NCBI RefSeq assembly: GCF_046845755.1
Contig: NZ_CP177357.1
Coordinates: 1,550,001 to 1,614,000, forward strand
Direction: 5' to 3'
Length of the DNA: 64,000 bases
DNA from: Rubrivirga sp046845755
GTDB lineage: Bacteria > Bacteroidota > Rhodothermia > Rhodothermales > Rubricoccaceae
Under the pieces are notes generated by a model, which was not told the origin of the DNA, ran no database searches, and saw only the letters and a program-made list of their open reading frames with translations. A program made the position numbers and the translations under genes. Below are positions 15,705 through 24,219 of this stretch, piece after piece. The first letter of the stretch is position 1. Each line of letters begins with the position of its first letter.

Positions 15705-18140
15705 ATGACCGCACCGCCCCGATGGCTCGCGCGGGCGCTCGCGGTGATGCTCGCGGCCCTCGCCCTGTTTCCGCTCGCCTCGCTGGGCTGGAGCTGGGCC
15801 GAGTACCGCCGGGATGTGGGCTTGCCGTTGTCCGAGACGCCCGCGCCCGGCTTCGACGGGGCGCGCTGGGCGGATCGCGACGGCGTGGTGGCGGCGTACG
15901 TCGTGCCGCGGTCGGGCGCGGCGAACGCGGGCATCCGCCCCGGCGACCGGCTCGCGAGCATCGACTTCCTGCCGGTCGAGACGGCGGCCGAGGCCGAGCG
16001 CCAGATCGAGCGGGCGACGGGGACCGTGCTGATCTACGGGGTCGAGCAGGGCGGCACGCCGCGCACCGTCGAGGTCCGGATCGGGCGGACGCCGACGTTC
16101 CTGTACCCGTTCTCGAGTGCGATGTGGGCGACGACGGGCTGGGGCTTCGGGGTCGTCGCCTTCCTGCACCTGCTGGCGTACCTCACCGTGGCGCCGCTGG
16201 CGCGGCGGAGCCCCCGGGCGCGGCGCTCGCGGCGGCTGATCGGGGCCGCGTTCCTGTGGGTCGGCGTCAACCTGGTGCGGTGGCTGTGGGTGAGCGTCTT
16301 CGGGCCGCCGCTCGCGGGCGGCACCGCGTCCGGCATCGTGTTCGACGGGCTGACGCTGCTCGCGCTCGGCGGTTGGATCGCGTACCCCGCCCTCCTGCTC
16401 GACCAGAGCGTGCGGAGCCGGCAGACCGCCGCGGCACTCGGTCCGTGGCGCTGGGCGCTCGTCGTGCCGCCGGCCGTGCTGGCCGTCGGCGTTGCGGTGG
16501 CCATCGTGGTCGGCAACCTCGGGCCGCTTCCGCCCGACGCGTTCGCCGTCCCGATCCTCTTCTACGTCTGCGTCTACGTGGCTGGGGCATCGTTGGCGAT
16601 GGTGGTGAGCCCCTCGACGCGGCTTGGCCGACCGGCTCGCGTGGGGAGCGCGGTTGTGGCCGTCGCCGCGACCGCGGGCGCCTATATCGTCTCGACCCGG
16701 CTGGGGCCTGGCCCGCGCGACGGCGAGGTCATCACCGCATGGTTCGTGGTCGCGTTCCAGTTGTTCTCGCTGTTGCCGGTCGCCCTCGTCTCGTTCACGA
16801 CGCTACGGTACGGGGCGTTCGACGCCTTGCTGGTGGGCAGCGCCGAGACCATCGTGACGCTGGCGCTGGCGTTTGGGATCGTCGTCGGGGGTGCGCTCGC
16901 GCTCGACGCTGTCCTCCCCGGCGGCTCGCAACCAGTCGCCCTCGGCGTCCTCGTCGTGGCCGTGCTCTTGGTCGCCGAGCGCGCCGCGCCCGCCCTGCGC
17001 GGCGCCTTCCGCCGGGCGTTCCAGACCGAGCGCCAGCGGGCCCGCGCCCGCCTCGACCGCTTTGGCGACCGCATCCGCTCGATCGCGGATGTCGAGACGC
17101 TGGCGCAGGAGGCCGCCGAGGCGATCGGCGACGCGCTGGGGGCCCGGAGCGCCGTCGTCTTCCTGCTCGCGGCGCGGGGGACGCCCGACGAGCGCTGGGT
17201 CCGCGCCACGTTCCGCCCCGAGCCGCCGACGTTCACCGAGGCCGAGCTCGACCGCGTCTGGGCCCGGATCCGCGACGAGGGCCACGTCTGGGCCCGCAAC
17301 GAGGAGCTCGACGACGCGGACCTGCCTCGCGGCCTGTCCGACCGCTTGCGCCGGCTAGACGCCGCGCTGGCGGTCCCGGTGACGAGTGGGGCTGGCGAGC
17401 CGGCGGGCCTGCTGGTGCTCGGGCGTAAGGCCCGCCGGCTCTCGGTCTACGACACCGAAGACGTCGCCCAGCTCCGCGCCATCGCGGCCCAGCTCGCGGT
17501 CGGCGTCGAGCGGCTCCGCCTCGTCGACCGCGAGCGGGCGCTCGTGCGCCAGACCGCCGACGCCGAGCTCGCCGCGCTCCGCGCCCAGATCAACCCCCAC
17601 TTCCTGTTCAACGCGCTCAACACGGTCGCGGCGCTGATCGGCGACAAGCCCGACCAGGCTGAGGCGACCGTCGAGGACCTCGCGGCCCTGTTTCGGGACG
17701 TGCTCACCGCGAGCGGCCGACCCGTCGTGCCCCTCCGTGACGAGCTGCGGCTCGTCCAACGCTACCTCGCCATCGAGTCCGCCCGGTTCGGCGACAAGCT
17801 GGCGGTGACGATCGACGTCGCGCCCGAGGCCGAGGACGTCGAGGTGCCGGCCTTTGCCGTCCAGACGCTCGTCGAGAACGCCGTCAAGCACGGCGTCGAA
17901 AAGCAGCGCGGCGGCGGGGCCGTGACGGTGACCGCCCGGCGCGCGGCCGACACCCTGACCGTCGTCGTCGTCGACACCGGGGTCGGCCTGCCGCCGGGCG
18001 GGGCGACCTTCGGGGTCGGGCTGTCGAACGTCGCCGACCGCTTGCGGCTCTTGCACGGCGACGCCGCCTCGCTGGCCGTCGACCCGACCGACGACGGCGC
18101 TCGCGCCACCCTTCTCCTCCCCTTGCCCGATTCCCCATGA
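15705..18140 (+). CDS. LytS/YehU-type sensor histidine kinase with an N-terminal PDZ-like domain
   Basis: An 811-residue membrane sensor kinase. After an N-terminal anchor (about 8-28) comes a PDZ-like domain (VVPRSGAANAGIRPGDRLAS, about residues 65-130). Seven or more hydrophobic segments run to about 430, followed by a GAF-like domain (about 445-610) and a His_kinase region with phospho-acceptor H632 in INPHFLFNALNTV. The HATPase_c domain has LVENAVKHG near 722 and VVDTGVGLPPGG. A PDZ domain at the start of a 5TM-like LytS kinase is uncommon and suggests sensing of a protein C-terminus or of envelope stress. The stop overlaps the regulator start (ATGA), making a cognate pair. Confidence 0.92.
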   Translation: MTAPPRWLARALAVMLAALALFPLASLGWSWAEYRRDVGLPLSETPAPGFDGARWADRDGVVAAYVVPRSGAANAGIRPGDRLASIDFLPVETAAEAERQIERATGTVLIYGVEQGGTPRTVEVRIGRTPTFLYPFSSAMWATTGWGFGVVAFLHLLAYLTVAPLARRSPRARRSRRLIGAAFLWVGVNLVRWLWVSVFGPPLAGGTASGIVFDGLTLLALGGWIAYPALLLDQSVRSRQTAAALGPWRWALVVPPAVLAVGVAVAIVVGNLGPLPPDAFAVPILFYVCVYVAGASLAMVVSPSTRLGRPARVGSAVVAVAATAGAYIVSTRLGPGPRDGEVITAWFVVAFQLFSLLPVALVSFTTLRYGAFDALLVGSAETIVTLALAFGIVVGGALALDAVLPGGSQPVALGVLVVAVLLVAERAAPALRGAFRRAFQTERQRARARLDRFGDRIRSIADVETLAQEAAEAIGDALGARSAVVFLLAARGTPDERWVRATFRPEPPTFTEAELDRVWARIRDEGHVWARNEELDDADLPRGLSDRLRRLDAALAVPVTSGAGEPAGLLVLGRKARRLSVYDTEDVAQLRAIAAQLAVGVERLRLVDRERALVRQTADAELAALRAQINPHFLFNALNTVAALIGDKPDQAEATVEDLAALFRDVLTASGRPVVPLRDELRLVQRYLAIESARFGDKLAVTIDVAPEAEDVEVPAFAVQTLVENAVKHGVEKQRGGGAVTVTARRAADTLTVVVVDTGVGLPPGGATFGVGLSNVADRLRLLHGDAASLAVDPTDDGARATLLLPLPDSP

Positions 18141-18934
18141 GCCTGCGCGCCCTCATCGTCGACGACGAGGCCCCCGCCCGGTCCCGTCTGCGCCGCCTGC
18201 TCGACCCGTTTGTGGAAGCGGGCCGGCTGGCGGACCCCGTCGAGGCCGCCGACGGCGTCGAGGCCGTCGAGGCCCTCACCACCGACCGCTACGACCTCGC
18301 CTTCCTCGACGTCCAGATGCCCGGGCTCGACGGGTTCGGGGTTCTGGAGGCGCTCGCGCCCGGCCACCGCCCCGACGTCGTGTTCACGACCGCCTTCGAC
18401 GAGTACGCCGTCCGCGCCTTCGAGGCGAATGCGACGGACTACCTCCTCAAGCCGATCGGCGCCGACCGGCTCGACGCCGCGATTGCCCGCGTCGAGGCCC
18501 GCCGCGCCGACGGCGACGACACCGACGCCCGGCTGGCGGACCTGCTCGACACGCTCGACGAGGCCGTGCCGTCGCCGCCGCCCGGCGGGCCGCCCATCGA
18601 GCGGTTCACCGTCCAGGGCCGCGACCGGCTCGTAGTGGTCGAGGCGGACCGCGTCGTCGCCGCCGAGGTGCAGGACGGGATCACGAGCCTCTACGTCGAC
18701 GAGGCCGGCGGCGTCCACCGACACCTCGTCAGCTTCACGCTCGACGCCCTCGAGGGCCGGCTCGACCCCGACCGGTTTATGCGGGTCCACCGCAACGCGA
18801 TCGTCAATCTGGGCGCGATCCGCGAGATGATCCCCTGGTTCTCGGGCCGCTACAAGCTGGCGCTGTCCGGCGGGATGGAGGTCACCGCGAGCCGTGCACG
18901 GTCGCGAGAACTCCGGGCCCGGCTCAGTCTGTAA
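18137..18934 (+). CDS. LytTR-family response regulator
   Basis: A 265-residue two-component regulator. The receiver domain (1-120) has the acidic pocket LIVDDEAPARSRLRRLL, phospho-acceptor D58 in LAFLDVQMPGLDGF, and TTAFDEYAVRAFEANATDYL with the conserved Lys in LLKPIG. A linker leads to a LytTR DNA-binding domain (about 155-265), ending in FMRVHRNAIVNLGAIREMIP, typical of the family. It is encoded in an ATGA overlap with the LytS-type kinase. The SpoIID-like gene that follows is a possible but unproven target. Confidence 0.95.
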   Translation: MSLRALIVDDEAPARSRLRRLLDPFVEAGRLADPVEAADGVEAVEALTTDRYDLAFLDVQMPGLDGFGVLEALAPGHRPDVVFTTAFDEYAVRAFEANATDYLLKPIGADRLDAAIARVEARRADGDDTDARLADLLDTLDEAVPSPPPGGPPIERFTVQGRDRLVVVEADRVVAAEVQDGITSLYVDEAGGVHRHLVSFTLDALEGRLDPDRFMRVHRNAIVNLGAIREMIPWFSGRYKLALSGGMEVTASRARSRELRARLSL

Positions 18935-19000
18935 CCCCGCCGTTCCCTTTCGCCTGGCCGATTGGAGGGGGACGTGGGAGACCCGATCTACAAGGGGCCT

Positions 19001-20473
19001 ATGCGCCTCTCTCCTCGCCTCCTCGTCGTCGTCGTTGCCCTGTGCGGGCTGGCGACCTCCGCTCCCGCCCAGACCGCCCCGGAGACCGTCCGCGTCCGGC
19101 TCCTGGACCGCCAGGCTCCTAGCCGCGTCACCGTCGAGGCCGATGGCCCCCTCTACGTGAGCGTCGACGGCGCCGACCGGGGGGCCGCCCTCGGCGGCAC
19201 GCCCCTGACGCTGAGCGCACGCGGCGCCGAGGCCCGTGCCGAGTTCGGCGGCGCCGACCTGTCGGCCGGCGAGATCCGCCTGACGGGCGAGCGCCTGCGC
19301 GTCCGCGCCGCGGGCGTCGACCGGGTGTACGCCGGGGCCCTCGTCGCGTTCGTAGAGGGCGGCCGGCTCCGGCTCGTCAACCACACGCCGACCGAGCCCT
19401 ACGTCGCCAGCGTCGTCGCCAGCGAGTTCGGGTTCAACGCGCTCGAAGGCGCCAAGGCGCAGGCCGTGCTGGCACGGACCTACGCGGCGCGCCGGGCCGG
19501 CCAGCACGCGCGGCACGACCTCGACGACCACACCGGCTCCCAGGTCTTCCACGGGATCGACGCGGCGACGGACGTCGCGCGGCGCGCGGCGCACGAGACG
19601 GCCGGCGAGGTGCTCGCGTACCGCGGCCAGCTCGCCGACGCCTTCTACTTCTCGTCGTCCGGCGGCCACACGGCCGACAACGACGCCGTCTGGAGCGGCC
19701 AGCCCCTCCCCTACCTCCGCGGCGTCCCCGACCCCTACGACCAGGGCGCCCCCGACCACACGTGGCAGACCACCGCCAGCCGCTCGGCCGTCTTGCGGGC
19801 GCTCTCGTCCGAGGTCGGCGGCTCGGTGACCGGGCTCGAGGTAACGCGCCGCTCGCGCTCGGGCCGCGTGCTCGAGATCCGCGCCATCGGCGGGCGGCGC
19901 GGGACGCTCACCGGCCCCCAGTTCCGCCGCGCTGTCAACGCCGTCGCGGGCGGCCGGACCGTCCGGAGCACGCGGTTCGAGGTCTCGGTCTCCGGCGACC
20001 GCTACGTCTTCACGGGCAGCGGGTTCGGCCACGGCGTCGGGCTCAGCCAGTACGGCGCGCTCGGGCAGTCGCAGCAGGGCCGCACCTACCGCCAGATCCT
20101 GGGCCACTACTTCCAAGGGACGGAGGTGTCCGGGACGGCCCCGTTCGCCGCGCCGCTGCTGGTCGCCACCGCCGCCGACGCCCCGGCCCGCACGCAGCCG
20201 ACTCCTCGCCACCGTGCCGACCGGGTGGCCGAGCCTGGCGACGCCGCGCAGGCGATCCCGCGCGAGCCCTCGTCGCTCCGTACACGCTATCTCCCCGCTT
20301 CCGGCCGCCGCTGGCCGACGCCCCGCCGCGAGACGCGCGAGTCCGCCGACCCGCCAGCCGACGTTCGAGAGCGCGTCGAGTTGCCCGCCCGGCCCGCCGC
20401 GCCCGTCGTCGCCGCCCGGCGCGATGCGGACACCCCGGACGAGTCGACCCCGCGCCGCCGCACGGCCTGGTAA
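19001..20473 (+). CDS. SpoIID/LytB-domain secreted protein (lytic transglycosylase / amidase enhancer type)
   Basis: A 490-residue secreted protein. The signal peptide MRLSPRLLVVVVALCGLAT ends near SAPAQ. The SpoIID core contains VVASEFGFNALEGAKAQAVL, then ARTYAA, the catalytic-region YFSSSGGHTADNDAVW and GFGHGVGLSQYGALGQ. This family cleaves denuded peptidoglycan glycans or enhances amidases. The last 110 residues are Pro/Arg-rich and look disordered. ATG at 19001 is chosen because it begins the hydrophobic leader. It is downstream of a LytS/LytTR pair, whose relatives often control murein hydrolases; the link here is inferred. Confidence 0.88.
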   Translation: MRLSPRLLVVVVALCGLATSAPAQTAPETVRVRLLDRQAPSRVTVEADGPLYVSVDGADRGAALGGTPLTLSARGAEARAEFGGADLSAGEIRLTGERLRVRAAGVDRVYAGALVAFVEGGRLRLVNHTPTEPYVASVVASEFGFNALEGAKAQAVLARTYAARRAGQHARHDLDDHTGSQVFHGIDAATDVARRAAHETAGEVLAYRGQLADAFYFSSSGGHTADNDAVWSGQPLPYLRGVPDPYDQGAPDHTWQTTASRSAVLRALSSEVGGSVTGLEVTRRSRSGRVLEIRAIGGRRGTLTGPQFRRAVNAVAGGRTVRSTRFEVSVSGDRYVFTGSGFGHGVGLSQYGALGQSQQGRTYRQILGHYFQGTEVSGTAPFAAPLLVATAADAPARTQPTPRHRADRVAEPGDAAQAIPREPSSLRTRYLPASGRRWPTPRRETRESADPPADVRERVELPARPAAPVVAARRDADTPDESTPRRRTAW

Positions 20474-20569
20474 GCAGGACGGCATCGGGGCGCCCGGCCC
20501 AGTGACTCCCCCCGCTCGTCTGCCCTGAGCGCTGCGATGGGCGCTTGGACGGGGAGAGCGAGCACGCCC

Positions 20570-20715
20570 CCGAGGCGTGCCCGCATCCGGCCAAGGCTTC
20601 CCCGCACCCGCCCGGGGTCCATCCGCACGATCCAGGGGCACATCCGCACGACCCTATCGGGCTTCCGCACGATCCCGAGGTCCATCCACACCCGCATCTT
20701 GCCCATCCGCAGTTA
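20570..20715. repeat. Degenerate ~21-bp periodic tract (ATCCGCACGA-type)
   Basis: The 310-bp gap between the SpoIID-like gene and the isoaspartyl peptidase gene holds several imperfect copies of a unit containing CATCCGCACGATCC, spaced by about 21 bases (20618, 20640 and nearby, with decayed copies on either side). In one plus frame it reads as PHDPxxH heptads and on the minus strand as VRxxxxx heptads. Neither frame has a credible start or homology, so I treat it as a decaying minisatellite. Nothing else is seen in this gap. Confidence 0.6.
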
Positions 20716-20783
20716 GGAACAGGCGATCCGCCATCGGGCCGGCAGGGAGCGGCCGCTCATTCCGCCGAGACGCGTCTCCCGGC

Positions 20784-21749
20784 CTACCGCTCCACGGCGA
20801 CCGTCGCCTCGCCACCCGGCCGCCACCACCCGCGCGCCATGCGAGGCGTCGAGAACGCCCAGCCCGCCACGCCGGCCGCGTTGAGGGCGATGACGCCACC
20901 CGTCGCGACGCGAGCGCCCGGCCACACGACGCGCGCCGCCATGTCGGCCAACGCGGCTGCCGCCGTGGCCTCGGGGTCGGCGCCGACGGACCGGGCTGCG
21001 AGCTGCGTCGTAAGGATCGCCTCGCCCCAGCCCGTCGTCGACGCCGCGCCCCGGGCGTCCGCATAGAACCCGGCTCCGGGGATGGGCGAGTCGCCGACCC
21101 GGCCGGACCGCGTCAGCGGGGCGCCGCCCGTCGAGGTCGCCGCCGCCACGCGCCCCTCGGCGTCCCGGACCACGCACCCGACCGTCCCGCGCGGCACGTC
21201 CATCTCGCCTGAAAACGCCGCGCTCGTGTGGAAGTCGGGGGTCGACGTGAGGCGCTCGTACCGCGCACGCTCGCGGTCGACGATCAGCGACTGTGGCGAG
21301 ACCGACGGCAGCCCGACTTCGGCGGCAAACCGCTCGGCGCCCTCGGCGACGAGCAGCCGCGCCTGGCCGTCGGCTGACAGCAGCGCCTGCGCAAGCCGGA
21401 CCGGGTTTTTAACTCTGCGCACGTTCGCGACGGCGCCCCACCGAAGGTCCGTCCCGTCCATTACGCCCGCGTCGAGTTGGGGCAAGCCGTCGCGGTCGAG
21501 CACGGCGCCGCGGCCCGCGTCGAAGGCGGGGTGGTCTTCGAGCGCGGCCACCGTTTCGACGGCGATGGCGAGCGCTGACCGCCCGTGCTCGAAGGCGCGA
21601 CGCGCCACGCGCAGGGCCCGCGTCAGACCGTCCAGGTGCTCCGCGAGCCCATCGTCGGGGATGTCCCACGCGCCGCCGTGGATCAGGACGAGCGGCCCGT
21701 CGCCAGGGACCGTCCCGGACAGCGGGCTAGACAAAGTGGCCGAAGGCAT
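20784..21749 (-). CDS. Isoaspartyl peptidase / plant-type L-asparaginase
   Basis: Ntn-hydrolase that removes isoaspartyl residues from peptides and hydrolyses asparagine. The 321-residue precursor has the N-terminal LVLIHGGAWDIPDD, then DAGRGAVLDRDGLPQLDAGV. The autocleavage site precedes T189 in VPRGTVGCVVRD, where most relatives have HGTVG. The downstream ATSTGGAPLTRSGRVGDSPI and TTGWGEAILTT are also family signatures. The ATG at 21749 overlaps the end of yraN by 23 bp. It is last in a minus-strand gbsR-yraN-peptidase chain. Confidence 0.93.
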   Translation of the reverse strand: MPSATLSSPLSGTVPGDGPLVLIHGGAWDIPDDGLAEHLDGLTRALRVARRAFEHGRSALAIAVETVAALEDHPAFDAGRGAVLDRDGLPQLDAGVMDGTDLRWGAVANVRRVKNPVRLAQALLSADGQARLLVAEGAERFAAEVGLPSVSPQSLIVDRERARYERLTSTPDFHTSAAFSGEMDVPRGTVGCVVRDAEGRVAAATSTGGAPLTRSGRVGDSPIPGAGFYADARGAASTTGWGEAILTTQLAARSVGADPEATAAAALADMAARVVWPGARVATGGVIALNAAGVAGWAFSTPRMARGWWRPGGEATVAVER

Positions 21750-22107
21750 TCTCGAAGTGCTCGATGTCCGGCGCGCCGCCGCCGAAGAGGACCGCGACCA
21801 CGTCGAACCGCGTCGGCGACGGGATCAGCCGGCGCTCGTGGAGATACGCCTCGGCGACGCGCTTGATGGCCTTCTGCTTGGGCTCGTCGACGGCCGCCTC
21901 GGGCCGCCCGAAGCCGGTCCCGCTCCGCGCCTTGACCTCGACGAAGACGATCATGCCGCCGTCGTTGCGCGCGTTCGGCTCGAAGGCGACGATGTCGACC
22001 TCCTCGCGTCCGAAGCGGTAGTTGCGGTCCATCACGCGGTAGCCCTTGGCCTCGAGAAAGTCGGCGGCCACGTCCTCGCCCCGGCGCCCGACGTCGGCGG
22101 CCGTCAC
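21727..22107 (-). CDS. YraN/UPF0102 family nuclease-fold protein
   Basis: A 126-residue member of UPF0102 (YraN), predicted to have an endonuclease-like (Holliday-junction resolvase-type) fold. Motifs are GRRGEDVAADFLEAKGYRV, NYRFGREEVDIVAF, VFVEVKARSGTGFG and the closing RFDVVAV. The start is GTG at 22107, overlapping the GbsR stop as GTGA. Function in the family is unassigned. Confidence 0.92.
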   Translation of the reverse strand: MTAADVGRRGEDVAADFLEAKGYRVMDRNYRFGREEVDIVAFEPNARNDGGMIVFVEVKARSGTGFGRPEAAVDEPKQKAIKRVAEAYLHERRLIPSPTRFDVVAVLFGGGAPDIEHFENAFGHFV

Positions 22108-22685
22108 GAATCGTCGCGCCCGCGGCGCAGCTTAGAGGCGAAGTTGGTGACCCGGCGGACGCTGTCGGTGCTCCGGCCGCGGACGAGCGGGAGGAGCGCG
22201 CCGGTAAAGTCCTCGAACACCTGGATGATGTCGACCATCGCGTCGACGCGGTCGGCCAGCTCGGCGTCGGCCGCCCCGCCGCCGTCCTCGCGGAGCTCGG
22301 CCGCGACGGCGTCGAGCTTGCGCTGGACGGGCCGGATCTCGCGGCGCTGGCGCTCCTCGATGATGGTCGTGGTGATGGTCCAGACGTCGCCCTCGGCGAC
22401 GAAGAAGTCTTTCCGCGAGCCGATCTGGTGCGTCTTGCGGACGAGGTTCCAGTCGACGAGCGCGCGAAGATTCATGTTCGCATTGCCGCGCGAGATCTGG
22501 AGCCGCTCCATGATCTCGTCCGTGTCGAGCGGCCGGGCCGTCGCGTACAGAAGCGCGTGGATCTGGGCCATCGTGCGGTTGATGCCCCAATGCGAGGCCA
22601 TTTCGCCCCACAGGAGCACGAACTCGTCGAGCGCACGGAGGCCGTGCGCGCTGAGGTCGGCGGAAGGGTCGGCGGAAGGGCTCAC
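22104..22685 (-). CDS. GbsR/MarR-family transcriptional regulator
   Basis: A winged-helix regulator of the GbsR type (193 residues), a family linked to choline/osmoprotectant control but widespread in Bacteroidota with unknown targets. It has FVLLWGEMASHWGINRTMAQ, the recognition segment MERLQISRGNANMNLRALVD and the wing NLVRKTHQIGSRKDFF. I prefer GTG at 22685 (SPSADPSADL) over a start at 22730, because a promoter box TATCTTCG lies at 22705-22712, between the two. It heads the yraN/asparaginase chain and is divergent from the SAM-hydrolase gene. Confidence 0.9.
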   Translation of the reverse strand: MSPSADPSADLSAHGLRALDEFVLLWGEMASHWGINRTMAQIHALLYATARPLDTDEIMERLQISRGNANMNLRALVDWNLVRKTHQIGSRKDFFVAEGDVWTITTTIIEERQRREIRPVQRKLDAVAAELREDGGGAADAELADRVDAMVDIIQVFEDFTGALLPLVRGRSTDSVRRVTNFASKLRRGRDDS

Positions 22686-22704
22686 GGGACGGGCGGGGGA
22701 CCGT

Positions 22705-22712
22705 CGAAGATA
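22705..22712 (-). promoter_or_regulatory. Promoter box TATCTTCG upstream of the GbsR-type gene
   Basis: On the minus strand TATCTTCG stands 20 bp before the proposed GTG start. It is identical to the box preceding the tRNA gene, and supports the shorter N-terminus of the regulator. Confidence 0.5.
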
Positions 22713-22740
22713 GCGGCCGGCCGGGACCATCGGCGGTCCG

Positions 22741-22748
22741 TAGCTTGG
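22741..22748 (+). promoter_or_regulatory. Promoter box TAGCTTGG upstream of the SAM hydroxide adenosyltransferase gene
   Basis: TAGCTTGG begins 28 bp before the GTG start. It forms a back-to-back divergent pair with the GbsR promoter box 29 bp away, so the regulator could control both directions. Confidence 0.45.
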
Positions 22749-22768
22749 GGCTCGCGACTCCCCCCGCC

Positions 22769-23581
22769 GTGATCGTCACGCTCACCACCGACTTCGGCAC
22801 CCGCGACGGGTACGTCGCCGCCATGAAGGGGGCCATGCTGTGCACGGCGCCCGGCCTGACGATGGTCGACGTGACGCACGAGGTCCCCGGGCAGGACGTG
22901 ATGGCGGCCGCCTTCGCGCTGCGCGACGTGGTGGGCCACTTCCCCCCGGAGACCATCCACCTCGTCGTGGTCGACCCCGGCGTCGGGACGGCCCGCCACG
23001 CCATCGCGGCGCGGTTCCGGGTGGGCGGGTCCGACCAGATCTTCGTCGGGCCCGACAACGGGCTCCTGTCGCTCATCGCCGACGCGGAGGGCATCGCCGA
23101 CGCCGTCCGGCTCGACACCCGCGCGGCCGCGTCGCGGACGTTCCACGGCCGCGACGTGTTCGGCCCGGCCGCCGCGCGGCTGGCCTCGGGCAGCCCGCTG
23201 GCCGACCTCGGCGAGCCCACCGACGAGTTCACCCCGCTGCACTGGCCCCTGCCCCGGCTCGACGAGCAGGGCGTCTACGGGATGGTCCTCCACGTCGACA
23301 CGTTCGGCAACTGTCTCACCAACATCACCCGGGACGACCTGGACTCGATGCGCGCCGGCCGCCGCTTCAAGTGCTTCGCGGGCTCGGCCATCTTGCGCCA
23401 CCACGTCGGCACGTACGGCGAGGCCAGCGCCGGCGACGCCGTCACGCTGTTCTCCAGCGGTGGCCTCCTCGAGATCGCCGTCAACCAGGGCGACGCCGCC
23501 CAGCTCCTGTCGGTCTCACGGGGCGACGCGGTCAACTTGGTCTTCGAAGGCATCACCCTGCCGGAACTCGCCACCCGATGA
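22769..23581 (+). CDS. SAM hydroxide adenosyltransferase (DUF62, fluorinase/chlorinase-fold)
   Basis: Hydrolyses S-adenosylmethionine to adenosine and methionine with water-derived hydroxide; related to fluorinase. The 270-residue protein has the N-terminal LTTDFGTRDGYVAAMKG, VDVTHEVPGQD, VVVDPGVGTARHAIAAR, GPDNGLLSL and FHGRDVFGPAAARLASG, all diagnostic. The first codon is taken as GTG at 22769 (VIVTLTTDFG), where the family fold starts. It is coupled by ATGA to the next gene. Confidence 0.92.
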   Translation: MIVTLTTDFGTRDGYVAAMKGAMLCTAPGLTMVDVTHEVPGQDVMAAAFALRDVVGHFPPETIHLVVVDPGVGTARHAIAARFRVGGSDQIFVGPDNGLLSLIADAEGIADAVRLDTRAAASRTFHGRDVFGPAAARLASGSPLADLGEPTDEFTPLHWPLPRLDEQGVYGMVLHVDTFGNCLTNITRDDLDSMRAGRRFKCFAGSAILRHHVGTYGEASAGDAVTLFSSGGLLEIAVNQGDAAQLLSVSRGDAVNLVFEGITLPELATR

Positions 23582-24219
23582 GCAACGAATCTGGCGTTCG
23601 CGACCTGGCCGCCTTCGATCGGGTCCAGACCCGGGAGGACCCCGCGCCGACGGGCGGGGCGTGGCGCTCCCTCGCGCTTGCGGCGCTCGTGCTCGTCGGC
23701 ATCGCCGCGACCACGTGGTGGGTGTGGCCCGAGGAACAGGCCGCCAACGACGTGCTCGTCCACTTCGTCGAGACCGCGGACACCTTCCGGCCCGACCTCG
23801 GCACGACGCGGCCGGACGAGGCCCGCGCGGCCGTGCTCGACGCGCTCGGCTGGGACGTCACCCCGCCGGACCTCCCCGCCCTCGCCATCGTCGGCGTGGG
23901 CATCCCGACGATCGGGGCCGTCCAGCCGTCGGCGGCCATCGAGCCCGTCGCCGTCCAGGTCCCCACCTTCCGCTACGAGGGCACCGACGGCGAGCGGGCC
24001 GTCGTGTTCGCCTATGACTACATCTTGCTCGACCGCGTCCGGCAGTCGTTCGACCTCCCCGACGGCACGTACGCCGGCCTAAGCGAGCCGTCGCCGGTCG
24101 ACTCGCGCGTCGTGCTCGGCCAGTTCGCCGTGACCTGGCGGCGCCGGTCGATGATCTTCACGGCCATCACGCCGGACGAGGCAGTCGCCGAGCGGATCCG
24201 GCAAGCGGTCGCCAGCTAG
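23578..24219 (+). CDS. Hypothetical single-pass membrane protein
   Basis: A 213-residue protein I do not recognise. The N-terminal cytoplasmic stretch of about 30 residues precedes one transmembrane helix (SLALAALVLVGIAATTWWVW, about 31-50). A soluble domain of about 160 residues follows, with no cysteines or obvious motif. The topology resembles anti-sigma factors or envelope regulators, but no zinc finger is present. It starts in an ATGA overlap with the SAM-hydrolase gene and ends convergently with the histidine kinase (4-bp overlap). Confidence 0.7.
   Translation: MSNESGVRDLAAFDRVQTREDPAPTGGAWRSLALAALVLVGIAATTWWVWPEEQAANDVLVHFVETADTFRPDLGTTRPDEARAAVLDALGWDVTPPDLPALAIVGVGIPTIGAVQPSAAIEPVAVQVPTFRYEGTDGERAVVFAYDYILLDRVRQSFDLPDGTYAGLSEPSPVDSRVVLGQFAVTWRRRSMIFTAITPDEAVAERIRQAVAS

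Noticed and set aside
17762..20641. A 959-codon minus-strand open frame antisense to the kinase, regulator and SpoIID-like genes
   Set aside because: It spans three clear plus-strand genes and their gaps, has no motif, and its composition is that of a GC shadow.
20545..21066. His/Pro heptad-repeat protein on the plus strand
   Set aside because: It needs a TTG start, runs antisense through the isoaspartyl peptidase gene and gets its periodicity from the degenerate DNA repeat.
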